Origin: Larus michahellis
Lineage: Eukaryota; Chordata; Aves; Charadriiformes; Laridae
Assembly: GCF_964199755.1 (NCBI RefSeq)
Contig: NC_133896.1
Span: 91,992,215 to 92,056,214 of the forward strand
DNA: 64,000 nt
Direction: 5' to 3'
A model generated the notes under the pieces. That model ran no database searches. It was not told the DNA's origin and saw nothing but the letters and a program-made list of their open reading frames with translations. Position numbers and translations under genes: made by a program. The first letter of the stretch is position 1. Each line of letters starts with the position of its first letter. Of the stretch, positions 46,151 to 58,409 are shown in pieces.

Positions 46151-49100
46151 AAAAAATAATCAAGGAGTTAAGAGAACTCTCTAACATGGACTGTAGCAGT
46201 AAGGAAACTGGATGTGAAAGAAGCCCAGAATTTCTCAGGGCAATGCACAGTGGCTGTGGAACTTGCACCCCAAGTAAAGAAGTAAAAATTCCTCTGTAGC
46301 TGCCTGGCTGAACAGCCACAATGTTATTAAAAGTAGGTGAAGATTAAGGAGAGAGGTCGACAAAGAAAACTCTTCTTCAAATATTTGTAGATACAATGTA
46401 ATGTCAATCTGGAAACGGGATTTTTAGAAGAAGAGAAAGTCTTTCATCTAAGTAAATAACTGAACCAGGAAAGAGAAAGTGGCTATGCAAAGAGGGTGGC
46501 GTCAAAACTAAGAATTATTGTTAAAATACAAATATAAAATAAATATAAATAATAAATACAAATAATAGTCTCCAACCAGGAAAATTATAGTGACGAGTGG
46601 AGCAGAGAAAAGGAACGTAATGAATATGAGGGTACAGGCAAAGCAAACATTAATGTGATGAAACTAAGAAAACAAGCTAAGACTTGGATTTTTTGGTTTT
46701 TTTTGGTTTTTTTTTTACCATAATAATTTTTATCCTTAAGAAAGCAACAAGGAGTTACAGAGTTTTGCCAAATAACAAACACTGTTCAGAGAAACTTCAC
46801 CTTATCTGTGCTCACTCAGTTTTGGGACCGGGAGGCCCGGTAAGTCATTTCTTCCTCCGACCTGGACTTACAAAACATGTCAGTAGGGGACCTACCCTTT
46901 CACACCTTAAGAATTATCATCTGCCTCATGTTATTGTATAATACTGATCGGGAATTTCCATCCCCTTCCTCAAGGAGAAGCATTTATCCAGAAAGTCTGT
47001 TGTTGGCAGCAAGTGATGAACATACAGGAACATCAAAACTGGTGACTCTTCATGGTTTTACAGTGGCCTCTCAGCTCGTGTTTCAACAATCCGCTGGCTG
47101 AATGCTCTGACCCAGTACAGAGGTTGTGCCACAGAGGGAGGTCCACTGTAAAAATTACAATGCAAAAGAGTTTGCATTTCACTGAGTTCACCAGGCTTAT
47201 CCAAATCTCTTACTTTGGGCAGTCAAAACCAAATAAAATGAACTGAACTCTCCATTCCCCTTATGTCTCTGCTCTCCTAAATGTCTCTCCTATTCTCCTC
47301 GTGTCTGAACCATTTCCTCCTAAAACTTTTGCAGCCGCATCACCTCTTACACGTCCCACGTCCCTTCATTCCTGTGCCCTTTTACCATTCTCCACGTGCC
47401 TCTCCCCATGACACCTACAATCAGGCAGGTTTCCTCTATCCAAACCCTTTCCTGTCTTGTCCCGAGCCTTTTTGCCCTGCTTTGACCTCTCTGATTTCCA
47501 CGATGCCATCATTTCTGTTCCTGTTCCAACAAGTGGACACACCGCAAAGCACATCCGCCTGGCGTGTGTGGAGTGTTGCCCTTGCCCTGCACAAGACATG
47601 TGGGCACCACAAACGGGATCAAAGCCATGAAGGTCTGGAGTGTGAGATCTGTACTGAGAACAACGTCAGGACTTTGCTGGACTTGGGTCCTCTTTTCCAG
47701 TCCAGACCCAGCCACAGCAAAAGACCTATTTTGAAAAACACCAAATGCCCAGTTTCTTCTAATCAAATCCCTCTAGCTGAAATTTAGGAAGTTTTAACTT
47801 TCCATCGGTCAAGTTATGAGCTTAAGCTAGGAGCCTAAGGACTTGCTCAACCCAAATTAAAGCTTCTCGCCTTTTAACTTAGCTGGCTTTGTCCTCACCA
47901 AAATGAACAGAGCAGGCAAATTCAGTTCACTGCCGCTCTTCAAAGCTTCTGACGACTCTGCTAACGAGCAGGAGCACCAGCATTGACCTAGCTTGGCATA
48001 CATCCTCTGATTAATTAAACTGTGTCTGACACCAGTTTGCAGCTCTCTGCTAGCGTTAAATGGGAGATAAAATGAGAAGTGGCCACCAGCTGGAATTTGC
48101 CAGGTGGCTACCCACCAGTATAAGGGTGATCTCCACTTCCTGCACAGCTTTCCCACTTGATGGGTTGGGTTAACCAAACTAACCTGAAGATGGCTGTGGA
48201 TTTTCAGCTTCCACTGTATATGCTGAAGGTTACTTAACCAAATTTACATTTTACAGAAGTATATATTCACGGGGGCGAATTTGTCTCTCTGTGCATTAAC
48301 AGCCTGTGTCTCTCCAGCGTACAAGAAGCAAAATGATCTAAGAAGCCTCCTAGAAGTTGTAATGTCCACCCTGGTGGATCCCAAGAGGTAGAGGTTGCGA
48401 CATCTCTAACCCAGTCACACTGGCACTAAAGGTAAAACTAGCCCAATTCGTACCGGACATGAACCTCAGTTTCAGGGCAGCTACACCAATTTACAGCAAT
48501 TAAGCGGCTGATCAGGTGAGAGATGCTTCACAGGCTGAACTAACTGTTCCACAGTCTCTTACACCAGCCTTCAATACTGACTTACTCTGAGAGCCTGTCA
48601 TTTAAGCCTCTTTTTTTTTTTTTTCTTTTTTTCCTCCCCAAATTACCCATAATTTGGGTGTCTCCATTTTTAAGTACCCAGCATAGATACTGGGATGCGA
48701 TTTTTGGACGGGCATTTGCAGCTGCCGTGGCCTGCAGCTACGCACCACGCTGCAGCTCAGCATCTTTCAAAATCAGGTACACGATACGTGAAGGACGAGG
48801 CCCTGATGTAGAGGCCAGTCTAGAAAGTCTGGCTGCATATTCTCACCTTTTTCAACTTCCCCGCGTAAAACAGAGTGACAATATTTGGGAACCTCTTTCA
48901 CAGGGGATGTTTTGAGGACAGGTGAATTTTTGTAAGCCACTTTAAAGGACAGCCAGTTTGGTTTTATGAAACAGTTAAGCCACAGGATGAAGGGTCAGAG
49001 CACCCAGCTTCAACTGCTGCTGGCCCAGCTCAGGTGCCCTGTGTTCATTTCCTTCAGAGTCCTCTGCATAAAACTGGGATGGTAATTGTTGTGTTTTCCA

Positions 49101-49900
49101 CAGGATACCTGTGCAGACAATTTTATTCTCACGTCCAAAGCTTTATGAGACTTCCCACAAAAAAGATCACTAGCGACAGGAAACAGAATACCACTAAAAA
49201 AATAATTAAAAACGTAACTGCTGCTACTCTTGCTCCTGGGACCAATTCACTGTCCCCACAAGTAGATAATATCCTCCTGAGGGCATGTGTCTGGAGAAGG
49301 AAAACATCCCCATATGGTTAAAAATCTCACAGGGACCACTTAAGCTGCAAGTGTGGACATGGACGAGCTGCATGCACTCAGCACAGCTTCGGTCACCACA
49401 CAATTCACGCCTTCAGCTACCAAGTGCTTAGCTCAGGTTCATCAGCAACCTCTATCGGTAGGAGAGGGCTCCTTCTTGCCTTATCCTAGATCTACTTGGA
49501 GGTCAGAGATGGCAAGTGCGGCGTGTGTCCGTTGCCGTGGGCCCGTTTTCACCTGTCCAGCCCAGGTGACGAGAGCAGTGGTCCAAGCCAGCAGATGTCC
49601 CAGCTCCCGGCGAGGTCCTCCTGCCCAAGACGGTGAGATAAGAGCCAGATCTCATGTCCTGAGCTCGCACTTCTGACTACAAGCTTAAAAAAGAAAGGGG
49701 CGTGAGTTGGCACTGCTGTGGCTGTGCAGTGGCCATAAGCTGTCGAATCGGTTTACAGACATTTTGGAGGAATCCCACCCACCGCCACAACTATGGCATT
49801 TCTAACGAATGCCTCTGAAATGGGTTTAAATAGTGTAATAAGACAGACGCTGTTGGTAACATGCCTGCTTTCTCTCATCTGTTGCCTCAACAAGTACATT
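46150..49900. other. Gene-poor interval between the CR1 and the FBXO40 3' region
   Basis: I see no exon here. It contains a T-rich tract near 46689-46720, a strongly pyrimidine-rich plus-strand segment (47245-47550), MIR-like tails (48843-49110) and a poly(T) run at 48611-48631. Confidence 0.5.
48843..49110 (+). mobile_element. MIR-like ancient SINE remnants
   Basis: TTTCAACTTCCCCGCGTAAA followed by ACAATATTTG and CACAGGGGATGTTTTGAGGA parallels the MIR core and tail theme (TTTCCCCATCTGTAAAATGG, then CACAGGGTTGTTGTGAGGAT). A second similar tail (CTCTGCATAAAACTGGGATG) follows near 49062. This is a match by eye with many differences. Confidence 0.45.
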
Positions 49901-49919
49901 CTGTTTTTAAATTAGCGTA

Positions 49920-49925
49920 TTTATT
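49920..49925 (-). terminator. Candidate FBXO40 polyadenylation signal
   Basis: AATAAA on the minus strand lies about 1.0 kb past the FBXO40 stop codon. The intervening AT-rich sequence (49926-50949) would be 3' UTR if this signal is used. Confidence 0.4.
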
Positions 49926-50949
49926 AACAAACAAACCAAATCCTCCTGCTCTGTAAAAATAGAAAAAAGTCTTTATACTCCAGCCCATTTAACTGAAGCA
50001 AACATTATCCATATGGTTACTGAACGGCTTGCTGAATGCCTTTTCTTTTACAGAAAAAAATACAATGTTTCTTTGACAAATCATTTACTATTGCTTACAA
50101 CTACAATTAGCAATTTATAATTGCAAAACTGAGTTAGGTAAGGCATTCTAAGAATGTCTCCAAATATTTTTTGGTGGCTTTAATGGATTTTTAAATAAAA
50201 ACAGAAAGTTATTAACTGAAAAATATAAAAAGTCAATCGAGCCCCTAAAATGGTCTGCTACTTGGTTGTTTCTAACAAAGAGCAAGTTTGTTTGCTTTGC
50301 TTGGGTTTGAGTGTTCCCATGAGCTCAGCTTTAGGCTTGTGCTCAAACTCTGTGCGAACTGGGCACGCTTGCCTGAATCAGGGCCCTGAATGATGGTCTG
50401 TGGCTGTATGGTGCATTCCTGAGTCTTAATCTATGCGCTTGACTTTGGGGGCTCCTTTTCTTTTGCTCACATCTCAGAAGAGATTAGCAGTCCCTAGATT
50501 TGCTGGGCAGGAGGGCATCTGCCTGTGCTCCCAGAACTTGTCTCTCCAGCCAAAACTAAGGTGTTTCAGACCTAGTCGTGCTACGTACATTAACTGCTTT
50601 TGCTTCTCTCGGGGACATGGTACAGGAGCAGCAGCCTACCTTCAAGGTTACGAAGATGTTGTTTCAAACAAGATCCTTATTGCTTTCTCCAGGAGGCTGT
50701 ATTAAACAAGGAACAGAAACATAAACTGAAAGCACACGGTATCAGTGAGCAGTGGATGCAGTTTTAACAATTAAATTAATGCAGGAAATTAAAAAAAAAA
50801 AAAAGATACAGGATGTTCCAAACGCGGCTGGGGAGAAGCCAGTTTTGTACGTCCAAAGGAGAGTTGGAAGCAACAATCTTCACACCCCAATTCCCGAATC
50901 TTCTTTTCGAGGGCCCTGAAAGGAGCGTGGCGGAAGGGAAGCAGATCGT

Positions 50950-53900
50950 TCAGACTCTGCGCTTGAAAGTAGAAACCAAAGTCTTCCGAGCCTGCTCTCG
51001 AGATTCGCACATGCCTGTCAGCAGCACGGGGTCCGTCTTGTGCTCCACTTGGTAGAAGGGACAATTCTTCAGGTGCTCTGACATGCAGGCTCCGATGTCA
51101 TTGCGTTGCCATTTGTTAACTCTGGAGAACAGGCTGCTGAACTGCCAGATCTAATAAGGGAAAGGGGAGAGGAATTGAGGAGAGAAAACGGGAATGCTGG
51201 TAAAAATAAAAGAGGATTTAAAAAATCTCTGCATGCTTATAGTGGGTGTGTTTTACTGGACAGGCTACTGAACACCTGATTGTGCAGGGCCAGCATAAAA
51301 ATGGGGTCTGTATAACAATACACCTCATACTCGCTGGTTTTGCTGCTTCAGTCATCACCTGCCATTTTTAACGGGAAAATATCTTTTTACAGTTTTTGGT
51401 GCCAATCCAGGGCAGGGCATGAGGAAATCCAGGACACCTGACCACCGCACCTCCACAGAAAACTCCAGCACATGTACAGCGTGATCCAAGGTGTTTATAA
51501 AGGAAAGTGACTACAGCATACTTGTGTGATACATATCTCAAAGAAACCTGACTTCGTAAAGACCTTCCAAAGCATCTATCAGCAACTTCAAAGTAATTAA
51601 CGTTACAACACTGTTGTTATTCGCCCCACCCCAAAATAAGCCTGGGAAATCTAAGGTTAAAGCTGTTCTTAGAGGACATACAAGCTTGTAAAAAATAGAA
51701 ATATGCAGTTAAAATTTTCTGATTCTGTTTGCAGCGATACCACATACCGCTTAGTGATATACTAGCATACAGTGATAAGACTGTGATTAAGTCACTTTTA
51801 TATTTGCCATATACCATTAAATCAAATTAATTTTTAAAGCCATAGTTCTTCTCCCTAAAAATGTTTCTTCCTGTGGAATAGGGACAGTACGCGGGTGTGC
51901 TACGCTGAAGATTACTTGAGTCTGTCCTAGTCCTAAGTAATCATAGCTACTATACAGGGTAGTCAAGGAATTCAGACTAATTACAAACAGAATGTTTTCA
52001 AGCAGAGCCTGTGCATTGGAAAAAAGATTCATGTGTGGCCAGAACAGAGAGATAACATGAAAAGGGTTAGACAGTCCTTATATTCAATGCTGCTGGTTTG
52101 AAATTGCACTGCAGTAATTGAAGTTAATTGCTATATGATTGCTCAGGAAGAATTTCTTCTTTTTTCTGCAGGAAGCCACATCCTCCAGTAAATTATTTCA
52201 GTGGCTAATTCCTGTTTTGGATTGGGCTAATTCAACTTGCAGCCACCAAACTTTGCTACACAGATTTTGAATTCACCACACTTCATGTTTTCTCTTAATA
52301 AAGAGCACTTTCTCTTAATGAAGAGTCATAAACTGCTATGCTTCCCTTTGATAAGAATCAATCAGCGGAGATCTTCAGGGGTCTGCTTGAAAGCCAGGTC
52401 CTTAAATAATTTCTGGGAGTCTTCCCTGGACCTCTAAATTAATTTTTCCTAGATCTCTGTCTTGTCTGCTTCGTCATGCTGGAGTCTCTCACGTTATTCT
52501 TTCAAACAGTTTTATGTTAGAGCAGCTGCAACGCTATCAGATAGAAAAAAGCCTGTAATAACTATGGTTCAACTAGCACTTAGACTGAGCTGTGTTTACA
52601 TATTTCTTCCAGACTGCCTGAACAGCCAGTAAGGGTGGTAATTTTCCAGCACAAGCAGTGGGAGACCAGCTTTGCAGAAGAAGGCTTCCTACACCCATGC
52701 TGCTCCCTCAGATGCTCACAGCCCAACGGGTCAGACACTCATGGCAATCCTGCGAACCACTAATCATGAAAGCCCTCGGTGGCTGATGCGAATGCCTGAG
52801 CTCCTTTCACAGCCACGTCTCCTTGTTCCTTACCGTCTTGGCATTCTAAAGCATCTTTTAGTTTTGGCATACCCTAAATCAGCTTGTGAAGAACAAAAAA
52901 AAGTACGAACTTCAAGTTCCTCAATAATCCACGTATAACCTTTAAATATCAGGAATTCTCAATTCCCAGTGCCCAAAACCAGTGCACGTGCAAACAGGTT
53001 ACCCAAGACAAGCTTGGGTGGGGACTTTCAGCTAGTCAGAAGATGTCCATTTACACCTTCCTAGCTTCACTAGATGTACTGCATTTTACAGCCCTGACCC
53101 CTGACAATTATTGTGCATATTCACAAGCTCATGAACCTTCCCCACATCTGCATCCCTTGCTATGCTTGTGTTTTATCTGGAGAGAACCCACGGCTGCCTT
53201 TTTCCCAGCATCACAGTCACTTGCCTTTTTGCGAGCTTTCCACGAGGTACCGCCATGGGAATATCTTTTTTTCTCCCAGACCAGCAGGACCATTCCCCTC
53301 TCTTGAAGAAGAGTGGCACAGATGTCCCTCATCAGCACTGACACTTGCGATAGCTGAGATAAACTGAAGCTGTCCAGGAACCCTGCAATGTACTTGAGCA
53401 CTTCCACTGGGAGGCTGCTCAGCAAGTCCTTATTTCCCCCTTGGTTAGCCACTGTGGAACTGCACTTCCCTGACTCAGCAAGGACAGCGTCCACCTCTGG
53501 CTTAATAGCAAATGTCTTGAGAGGCTTGCTGTATATAACCTTGGCCTTAAGTCCATCAGGGCGGAAGTGATTTTGAATAAAAGTACATCCTAAGTAGGCC
53601 AGCGGGCAGCGATGCTGGAACCATCCATCCAGGCATGACTGGATATCAGCGTGCACATTCTTGAAGTGGGATGGGAATTCATCTCTCCTGAAGAAATGCC
53701 TGCAAGTGAACGTGAAAGCTGAACTGCTTTTGTTGTGTCTTCTGGTTACGCATTCAGTGTAGAGCTCCACGTGGAGTTCTGGTGGGCTTTTTTCATCCAG
53801 AATATCTGCTAGAACAGCGTTGGAGGGGAAGGGCTCCAGAGGAAAGCTGTATGTCTGTGTTGCAAAATCCACAAAAAGTCCATCGATACCCCTTGCTTCA

Positions 53901-55123
53901 GAGATCTCGTGACCTTTCAGCTCTTTTTCCAGTGCACACAGCAATGTGGCTGTAACTATATTTGCTTTAGGTAGTTCTTCTATGTTTATTCCCAATTCTG
54001 AGGTATCTACTGACTTGTCTGAAGATGGCATCTTGTGGCCCAGTGCATCTCCTAGTCGTGCTCTTTTTCCACAGTAACTAACTGGCACTTTGAAGGTGTA
54101 AACAGTCTTCACCTCCTGAGCTTCCAAGTTCCCATAGACAAAGTCTTTTTCCTTGGGCGTGCAAGCAGCTAGCTGGCCAAAGCGGATGAGCATTCCCCCA
54201 TGATGTACCAGATACATGTTGTAATCACCTACACCAACTTCTTTCTTCAGCCTCTCCAGAACACCTTCTTGCCAGGGAGCCAGTCCTGTCATTTCTGTGT
54301 TTGATGTTACTTGTTCAGGCTTTTGGTCTTTTGCCTCTTCTGCACCCTCAGGTACTTCCTTTGCCTTCTCTGTGGAGCTAGCAGCATGAGGCACTGACGC
54401 TGTTTTCTTGGAAGCCTCCTCTGTCTTTTGTCCTGCGCTGGCTGCTGAGCCCGTTACCTTGCAAGCCTGTAGCTCTTTGCTGAAAATGTTCTCCCAGGTT
54501 TTGTAACTTCCCAGATCCATTCCCTCTTTGTCCTTTGCCAAATGTTCACGCTCACATTGGCTGAGCTCGGACAACTGGTCGTCACCCTCTTGGGAACCAC
54601 AGGCTACTCCTCCCACAGCACCTTCTTCCCCACCCACGGCTTCGTCCATTAGCTTTTCCACTTCATCCTTTTTCCTCCACTCTGGAAACAAGTCGGCTAT
54701 TTTCAAAGTCCTGAAAAGTATCTTCTGGTCTCTTAGTGCCAAGGCTGTGTCCAAGCACTCTTCATTCAAGGTCTCCTTCATAATGTTCTTGTGGAGAGTT
54801 GTGTCTGAATCCACGTTTGGCCAGCGGTTCCACTCCATCGAGCAGCAGACGACACTGGCTGGACAGACCTGGAGGTGCTTCGCCAGCTTAAAGCGGGCCA
54901 TGGAAGAAGGGCAGCCATAGGCTGAGTTGAGGCAGGAGACCTGCTCTAAGGGACAGAGCAATTGGTGCTCCTCCTCCTTGCACATGTGGAAGGTGGCCCC
55001 GCAGTGCAAGCGGCAGCTGATCACCATGCAGGAGACGGAGGGCTCAATTGGTGCGCGGCAGTGCCGGTTGAAACATCTCTCGCAGTGCCTGTGCTGCCCA
55101 GGGGGAGGTTTCTGAGCCCGGTG
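50950..55123 (-). CDS. FBXO40: FBXO40, F-box only protein 40 (amino-terminal few codons not located)
   Basis: FBXO40 is the substrate receptor of a muscle SCF ubiquitin ligase; in mammals it targets IRS1. The large exon, 55123-53225 (633 codons), begins HRAQKPPPGQHRHCE, against human KARRSPPGHHRHCE. It carries a TRAF-type zinc finger (GATFHMCKEEEHQLLCPLEQ, then LAKHLQVCPASVVCCSMEW) and, near its end, the F-box (SLPVEVLKYIAGFLDSFSL). The last exon, 51150-50950, begins IWQFSSLFSR and ends STFKRRV with TGA. Together that is 699 aa plus the missing start (human 709). Exons join in phase 0. The intron between them (53224-51151) has a GC donor (AAG then GCAAGT) and a TTAG acceptor. Human FBXO40 starts with three codons on a separate exon; here the counterpart is unknown. 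One candidate is an ATG at 58767 followed by nine codons and a weak donor. Otherwise intact. Confidence 0.93.
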
Positions 55124-56718
55124 CTGTGTGCAGCAAAGATAAGAAGACAAGAGTTATTGCCTGAAGGAGCAAGAACGGCCACAGGCTGTCCGTGCCCATG
55201 CTTGGTTTCTATGTGTTAGGTGCTCATATGCACCTCCGGTGGGAATAAGGCTGTGGGCAAGTGACTGCCAGCTCCGTACAGTCACGTATCAGCACTGATA
55301 CGGTATAGAGTGGCCTGATAGCAGCATGGATATAGATAAGGTCCTTACTCATTAGTTCAGTAGAGGCAGCCAGGGTTTGGGAGCAAGCTGTTTTCCGTCC
55401 CAATATTTACACCGGGTCTATCTATACCAAGGTGCTGCAATCAAGACTGACAGAGGCACAGTGAGGGAGCTCCCCACTTCCTCAATGCTGCTTGAGTAGG
55501 AAAGATGACATTTCTTTCTCCTCTCTTGAAAAATTATCTGGTCGTTTGGCCTACAAGTCTTGTCATCCCCCCCATAAAGACATGAGTGTTGTGCAAATGA
55601 ACCTCCCTTTGCTCTACACCAGCAAGGCTGAGAGTGAGGATTACCATCACGATCCCAGTTCCCAGCGTGGAAACCAGCCTGGGTAAAGGCTGGTTTGCCT
55701 GTCCTTCCTTACTCTGCTTTTCTGATTTACCCTGACTCTCCTAGATGATGCCTACATGTCGTGGAACAGATACTGCAGGGGACTTTCCTTCAGGCAGGTT
55801 TACTTGCTACAGTTACTTTCAGGCGTCAAAACCTGGAATAAGGCGACGCCTTGGTCTGCGTTTTGGAGAGAAGCTCCGGAGTGCAGTGGGGGCTTGTTGC
55901 ATGGTTATACTCACCCGGTTAGATCCGTTTTCTTTCACTTTTTTTTTTTTTTACAAACTGTCTTTCACCTTCCTTCCCCGTCCTTTCACCAGTGAATTCC
56001 GAGCAGATAGGAAGGAGGAGAAGGCGGCAGGTATGGTTTATCTCATCCTCAGCTCAGCACCACTACGTGCAGTTAGGGCAGAAGGGGAGTGACAAAAGTC
56101 TAACCTCAACAGAGCTTTTCCCTTCCTGTGACGGAGCAGGGGAGAGGGCAGCTCCGAGCATGCCTTTTACAGGGTGCCTCTTTGAGAAAGAATCCATTTT
56201 TATTCCTTTGGGATCTATTTTAGAGCGTGATCCTACAAAAAGCAGTCACCGCTGCTCTACTTTTTCAGTTCATCCTATGTACTTCTGACAAGTCAGTGTC
56301 AAACACTACCTGGAACCGAACGGATGATCCTGAGTTGATCATATGTTAGATTCAGTTTATGAAGGCGTTAATGACACCACAAGGGGACAGAAAATAGAGA
56401 AAAAGGTCCCAGGCAACAAGTAATAAACAATACCAGTCACCATTTCATAAATTCAGCTGCCACCAGCCAGCTCCATGAATTTAACATTTTGCAACAAACA
56501 GACTGGATTAAAAGAACAAGTTGAGGATGCCAAAACAAATGCCTCAGAAATTTCAACCAGCTTTGTTATATAAACAGGCTAAATGTTTTCTTAAGGGAGA
56601 ATGCATTTCAGTTCTCATGTTTCCATATTAATGCGGTTTCAAAATATATATGTATTTTTTTCCTCTCCTCCCCTTTAAAACCTTTGATAAAAGAAGGAGA
56701 TACAATTTTCCTGAGATC
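55124..56718. other. Upstream flank or first intron of FBXO40, nothing else seen
   Basis: No exon with recognisable product. A poly(T) run lies at 55938-55951. The short first coding exon of FBXO40 may lie here or further right, but I could not fix it. Confidence 0.45.
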
Positions 56719-57461
56719 TGTCGTGGTTTGTGCCAGACTGGCCGCTGAAATGAATGACAGATGCTCTCCCCCACCACTCTCAAGAGAGGAGGGAAAGAGA
56801 GAAAGACACTTAGGAGTTTAGAAAAAAATAAACTACTTCAATGAAAATATTAATAAAATAATGAAAAGGAAATAATGAAGTATATACAATATATACAAAA
56901 CCAGTATTGAGCTCCCAGGATAACAATCACATCACCGGCAGGCACTGGGTAAGTCCCAGACTGGACTCAGTGATGGACAGGAGCTGGATTCCGAATCTGG
57001 ATTCAGGAATGCCCGGATTGGGATCAAAGGCAGATAAACAGAGTCCTCCTCGAGTGCTGGCCATTAAAGAAAAAGAGTTGACCCTTTGATCCCTCAGCTT
57101 TTATACTGAGCATGGGGCAGATGGGATGGAATACCCCTGTTGGTCAGTTTTGGGTCACCTGCCCTGTCCCCTTCCCCACACAGGTGGGACCCGTCTACAC
57201 TTTTCCGTTTCCGACCCTCTAACGGGGCAAATAGCGAAGTTCGCTGACCTTGGCTGTTATAGCAGTAAGTGAGAGCCTCTCTGCATATCATTCCTTGGCA
57301 TAAATTAGAAACAATCAGGACTTTTCTCCCTGAGAGTGAACAGTATCTGGACAATATGCTGTTAATTTCAGAGAGTTCAGTTGGTTAGAAGAGGTTTAGC
57401 TGCAAAGTAAAACTAGTGAACAGAAAATAGGTTCTGTTTTACCTCAAACCAGGACAAGATC
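56714..57461. repeat. 5-bp target-site duplication (AGATC) around the solo LTR
   Basis: AGATC occurs at 56714-56718 and again at 57457-57461, directly flanking the LTR ends. Five base pairs is typical of class III (ERVL-like) integration. Confidence 0.8.
56719..57456 (-). mobile_element. Solo LTR of an avian endogenous retrovirus (ERVL-like)
   Basis: This is a 738-bp fossil LTR on the minus strand. It starts TGTCCTGGTTTG and ends CAAACCACGACA, so the TG...CA termini are present. A TATA box (TATAAAAG in this orientation) lies at about 57097-57104. No internal retroviral region lies on either side, so it is a solo LTR left by recombination between two LTRs. Clean ends and an exact target duplication suggest moderate to young age. 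The ERVL assignment rests on the 5-bp duplication and the TGTCCTGGTTT start and is an inference. Confidence 0.85.
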
Positions 57462-57626
57462 CAAAAACAAAAAGCAGAAGTACAAGAACATGATATACAA
57501 AGATCCTTATATAAAAAAGTTACCACTACCAGATTACTAGCTTGGTGTCAGAATGAAACACTGATCTGCTTTGCTTTCATTATTGTTTTTTTTTTTTGTT
57601 CTTTCCCAGTAAGTCTAGTCCCAGTA

Positions 57627-57659
57627 AGTAATTAAACTAATTAAATTAGTTTAATTACT
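57627..57659. repeat. Perfect AT-rich palindrome
   Basis: Arms AGTAATTAAACTAATT and its exact reverse complement (16 bp each) are separated by one base. It contains four TAATTA/TTAATT homeodomain-type cores. Confidence 0.95.
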
Positions 57660-57849
57660 AAAATCAGTGCACTTATGAGGCCTGCTTCCAAAAGTTCTCA
57701 GTTGCCCTTGCTCACAATATCTCTACCCTTGCAATAATTTCCGGCAATAGCTCTCACTTCACCCTAAACACGGTAAAACAGAAGCAGAGTCCGACAGCAA
57801 GAAAATGGAGATGGTGATTAGCATGAGGCATGCCTTCTGTTGTAAAAAA

Positions 57850-57985
57850 CCTAAGAACATAAGAAATGACATTCTGGGTGGTGATCCACCCAGCCCAGGA
57901 GTATTCTTCAACAATGTCCACAAGAGATGCTCTTTAGGGGGAACATGTAGGACCTCCTGTGGTCCTTTCCCCTCATACACAGTCG
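57850..57985 (+). mobile_element. Ancient amniote CR1-type fragment
   Basis: CCTAAGAACATAAGAAATGA, then TTCTGGGTGGTGATCCACCC, then AGCCCAGGAGTATTC, follows the well-known 'AACATAAGAACGGCCATACTGGGTCAGACCAAAGGTCCATCTAGCCCAGTATCC' theme of old reptilian CR1-related repeats. It is diverged. Confidence 0.6.
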
Positions 57986-58409
57986 TTGGATTAGAGGACT
58001 AGAGGCTGCTCAGTCACTACTTGGAGCTGCTTCCCTGGATACCTTCAACTGGCCTCAGTAACTTGGCTCAAAGAAGAGCTGCCGCAAGCAGAAAAGTCCA
58101 GACTTACGACTGTAGAGGCTGCATTTCTGCTTGGTTCAGCCTACTGAGAGTCTTTGTGGAAGGAAAAAAGCTAATGATCGGGAGGAACTGTAGTTCTATT
58201 TCCAAACAGGACTCAGAGCACTTTTTTTTAGTGAAAATGAGACAAAGATTTTTGGCAAGTCTTCGCACCACAGCAGGAACTACCACAGGCCCAGCAGCCT
58301 CTCATTGGGCTCTTGGAAAAAATACACGTTATTAGTAAAAAAAATTTAAACTGTGTTTTGTTTTTTTTTTTTTTCCTAAGGTTAAAGAAAATACAGGAGT
58401 GTCCTTTAC

